Below, piece after piece: positions 60,425 through 64,000 of a stretch of 64,000 nt of DNA. This DNA is from Blasia pusilla (lineage: Eukaryota > Marchantiophyta > Marchantiopsida > Blasiales). How positions within the stretch are numbered: the first letter of the stretch is position 1; every line of letters begins with the position of its first letter. Position numbers and translations under genes: made by a program. Below the pieces are notes generated by a model, which searched no databases, was not told where the DNA came from, and saw only the letters and a program-made list of their open reading frames with translations. The DNA lies in NCBI GenBank assembly GCA_050084515.1, contig CM114273.1, forward strand, positions 15,004,001 to 15,068,000, read 5' to 3'.

Positions 60425-61292
60425 AGCGAGTCACGATTATAGGTCTAAGGAGGAAATATCTTGGTGTGGCCCACCAAAGTCAGAACCTAGACTAGGAAGA
60501 GCAACTAAACCACCTATAGGACACGTATGTGTATTGTAACTCGCCTCATGTAAGAAAAAGACATAGCTACTAGCGGGGACAAAGTCAAGGCAAGCAAGGT
60601 TTCAAACCTTGGAGCCAAATGCCAAGTCAAGGGTGAGAAGCAAGGAACATATGACTAGTCAATATGGGCGAGATGCCATGAGATTAGTCACCAAACGCAA
60701 AGGGCAACAAGACAAATAGGAGACACTAAACCGAGAGTCAAAATAGGCGCTAGCCATGAGACACATTAAACGCGGGTCGAAGCTCCATGATGCGTTCAGG
60801 GAGCCAGGAGCTGCATAATTTGCAAGAAGCCTCGGCCAAGATCTACTCAAACGTGGGTCCGTCCAATATATTTAGGGTTGAGGGTCCAAGATCAAGGGCC
60901 TGAGGGAGAAGATGGGGAGGTGGGATTCCCTCGTAGGACCTTTAAAGTATCTATAGGGGAGACATTGTCCCTATCTACCCGTACAAGTTCTTAAACCAAA
61001 AACTAATTATGATGCAAGTTTGGTCGTGTTTCACGTTTGAGATAGGGACACACCTTAAGGAATTATCAACGAGCAACTTGGGAAGAGTGGTCAACACTTA
61101 GAAAGAGGCTTCCTAAGGAGAAGATAAGCACTTAGGGAGACTCAACCCCATTAGCACTTTGCAACTTTCCAATTATCTATGAATCGCACAACACGTTGAA
61201 TCTTTGGAACTTAATCTATATCTTCCGCTTGCAAAGCTTACGGTTGCAAGTGCTTTGAGGCAAATCTAAGTGAAGTAGAAGTCGGACTCTAT
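60425..61292. repeat. Diverged tandem duplication, unit 1
   Basis: About 868 bp. Shared landmarks with unit 2: AAGGAGGAAA-A-CTTGGT-TG-CCCACCAAAGT; CCAAGTCAAGGGNGAGAAGCAAGGAACA; a CATTCAGGGAGC-like word; GATGGGGA-type words; GGGAGACTC. No coding content recognised; possibly remnants of a non-autonomous element. Confidence 0.6.
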
Positions 61293-61302
61293 GACACTTA
61301 GG

Positions 61303-62484
61303 AAGTAATTCATGATTGCAGTTCCAAGGAGGAAAGAGCTTGGTATGACCCACCAAAGTTGAAACCTATACTATCTAATCACAAGACTAGTAACAACGCA
61401 GGATCAGTCATGGGACTAAAGCTAGGCAAGACACGCATGCGTCTTCAGACTAGCCTTAGGTAAGAAATGGGTGTAGCTACTAGCTTAGATAAGGGCAAAG
61501 CTAGTGAGAGATAAGACCTTAGAGTTAAGCCCCAAGTCAAGGGGGAGAAGCAAGGAACACATAAGTAGTAAAGATGGGCAAGACACCATAAGACTATATC
61601 ACATAAGTTAGGCAGTGCTAATTTTGATGGAATTTCAACACAAAATTTGATAATGCCAACTTTCATATTGATTTTATATCAATTAAAAAATGATATTGAT
61701 TTTTTATGTGAATCAACTTTCAACACCAATTACATGCGTAGAAATTTATTTTAAAATGCATAATTAACATCACAAATACATGAAACACGTATTATATTCT
61801 GATTGATACCAAAATGACCCAACTCCAAGTTTTGTGATGTAGTCACAAAACGTGATGGGTAGTAGAACAACCACGATACATCAAATGAGGAGTAAAGACT
61901 AGCGATAGCTAAGAGACACACAAAATACACGTCCAAACTCTAATATACATTCAGGGAGCATACCGAGCCTCCACCAAGCCATCTCGAGGGATGACTAGTC
62001 AAACCTAGGTCCAGGAGTCAGTGTCCACGTTTGGGTTGAGAACCAAAATCAAAGGTCCAAGGGGGAAGATTAATGGGGAAAGAGGGGTTCCCATATAGAA
62101 CCTCGTAATTACTTAGTAGGAGGGACATCCTCCCACCCTACTCGCTCATTTCAATTAACAAGGAACTAACCGTGATGCGTATTTGGTCATGATTTAGCTT
62201 TCAGCTAAGACACCATTAAGAGCACACCTTGAGGAACTAACCAACATGTTCTAGTATAGGGGAGGAACTTCAAGAGATTGGGTGAGGCTTGGGGAAGAGG
62301 CTTTCTAGGGAGACTTTACGCATATGGGGAGACTCGACCTCATTTGCGTTTGGTGGCTTTTGAGCTTCCTAAGGCACGAGTAACTAGTTGAGTCTTGGAG
62401 ACTAGACTTAAGACTTCCACTTGAAGAGGTCAAGGTCAGGAATGCTTTAGGATGAAGCAAGGGGGAAAAGAAGTTGGATTCAAT
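61303..62484. repeat. Diverged tandem duplication, unit 2, with insertion
   Basis: Follows unit 1 directly and repeats its landmarks in the same order. It is longer because of an AT-rich insertion of about 240 bp at about 61603-61845, absent from unit 1 between GATTAGTCAC and CAAACG. Similar flanks (ACTATATCAC, ATGTAGTCAC) could be a decayed target duplication. Confidence 0.55.
61603..61845. mobile_element. AT-rich insertion, MITE-like
   Basis: Defined only by comparison of the two tandem units. Contains ATTGATTTTATATCAAT and similar imperfect inverted words. Clear terminal inverted repeats are not seen. Confidence 0.35.
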
Positions 62485-64000
62485 GAAGACTTGCAATTAA
62501 AATTTTGAGTTAGTTTTGAGCTTAATGCAAGTCACAACATTCACAATGGCAAAATGATTTTCTAGATTGTCAAACCAATGGAAATTTGCAAAGGTGCGAG
62601 GATGCGCAATAGAGTCGTAGGATGCTAGGTGCGATATAGACTTGGAAATTGGAAAATGCAAAGTAGTCGCTCTTGGAAAAAATGTACTTGCAATGGAGCC
62701 TTGGAGACACCTCGATTCCAAGTGGTGTTGGAGCATAAATCTTAAGATTCATATTTCCTCATAGCAAAGGGTAGATGTGGCTTGAAAACATTACATAGCA
62801 TCGTGATTGGATCTTTTCAATTATAGTAAAGTAAACCTATGATCTTGAAATTTTGTCTTGTGTCTCTCAAAAATATTTTCCTTTCCAAAAAATCACATTC
62901 TTCTTATATGTGTATATCTAAACACACTCATATTAATCATATTTCAAGTAAATCAACCATGCTTCTTTTGGTTCTAGAACTAAGGTCATCCCTCAAGCTC
63001 AACGTAGAGTCCTTAAAAGGATCAGACGTCGATCTAAAACCTCACCATGCAACACATGTAAGCCATTCAAGACTTCAAACATATGTCCTTTATAGTCTAA
63101 GGACTTTAAATGATGCTAATGTGCCTTACGCTCATAATTTCCGAAAGGACCTCAAACAAGTATCTAACCGAGACTCAACATAGGTGCCACAATGGAAGAT
63201 CCAAGGTTAGGATCCCAAACTAGTATAATCATAATTGCCTTGAGTTTGGTGTCAAAAACCCACTTTGTACGTAAATCTAACGATCCATCTTGTGCCCTTA
63301 GTTCAACCCCCATGATTCCTCAGTGGGATTCAAACTCCAAACTTCCTTGGGTATCCTTCACCTTGTATATACTTCTAGGTATCTTTAGGTACTTTTTCCC
63401 CCAATTATCCCTATTGGGTCACTACTTGCATTTTTTGGGCCCTAAACCAAATTTCTTATTATGATGATTCCACATCTATTTCAAAAGTTATTCGTTTGCA
63501 CTTGTCTTGACCTTTGGTGTGTTGAAATTTCCCCATCCCGAGCTTTTCAATGTCACTTTACTCAGCCTTAACACACCTTGATTTTAGTCATTGTGATCTC
63601 AAATGACGAGAAACACCAAACACTTAGTTAGATTCCAAGCTAGTTAACATATGTAACCTTGTTGGGGTAAAACTTTTTGAGGTTTCTCAAGTTCCATCCC
63701 ATATTGGACCATATTCTTCTAGGTCACAACCATCATCATTTAAGAAGTCTATTTTGGTTTATATATCATATTTTATGATTCATGTATATATCTTGCTTAC
63801 AAGACTTCAATACATTTTCTTCATAGAGTAAGCCCACTAAAGTTATTGTTCTCCATATTAACTTACATTTGGTTATGAGGTTTGTAACATCTTATGTGTC
63901 TTAATCTTAACCTCTTCATGGTCTTGTGCAGTCACCATTCCTTTTGTGAAATTATAAGTGCTAGCCCTTAACCCATCTTCACGAATTTGCTCCTTCGTAT
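62485..64000. other. AT-rich intergenic, no gene seen
   Basis: The word CATAGCAAAGGGTAGATGTGGCT at about 62760 resembles CACAGCAAAGGGTGGATGTGGCT at about 23139 in the terminal repeat of H, so fragments of that family may lie here. No gene recognised. Confidence 0.4.

Overview
The window is nuclear plant DNA. Two intron-bearing host genes support this: a polyol/monosaccharide transporter on + (36687-38690) and a very large PIE1/SWR1-type chromatin remodeller on - (40467-56456). The retroelements resemble DNA-methyltransferase-carrying Ty3/gypsy elements that, from memory, were reported in charophyte algae. That combination suggests a non-seed land plant or close algal relative, but I cannot name the species. 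The two host genes are convergent (tail to tail).

Positions 1-23360 are one nest of Ty3/gypsy-like elements. A + strand host element (H: 1-786, 11207-12000, 22235-23360) is split by two blocks. Block 1 (787-11206) is a solo terminal repeat that is itself interrupted by minus-strand element 1 (881-10654; 4-bp target duplication CCAT). Block 2 is minus-strand element 2 (12001-22234; 4-bp duplication AAAG). Elements 1 and 2 share the order gag (two zinc knuckles) - aspartic protease - C5 DNA methyltransferase - reverse transcriptase - RNase H - DDE integrase - PHD finger. Both are decayed by stops and frameshifts.

The termini are the most unusual structure. Each element has one repeat (A1) at its 5' end but B1-A2-B2 at its 3' end, next to a conserved G6 purine tract. 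This split-direct-repeat layout is known from tyrosine-recombinase retrotransposons (PAT/Ngaro type), not from elements with a DDE integrase and target duplications. Together with a DNA methyltransferase (a 'writer') and a PHD finger (a probable 'reader'), it is my candidate for an undescribed system.

Positions 23361-36686 hold no gene I can support. They contain small repeats, inverted repeats and a tandem duplication, and end in the transporter's upstream region. The transporter has two exons and the hallmark motifs of the plant PLT family. The PIE1/SWR1 gene has about 18 exons: an HSA domain, acidic stretches, a split SNF2 ATPase in one 3.7-kb exon, a SANT domain and a basic low-complexity tail. 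One exon has a frame break. Positions 57181-64000 are AT-rich and gene-poor, with a diverged tandem duplication of about 0.9 kb, one copy of which carries an AT-rich insertion.
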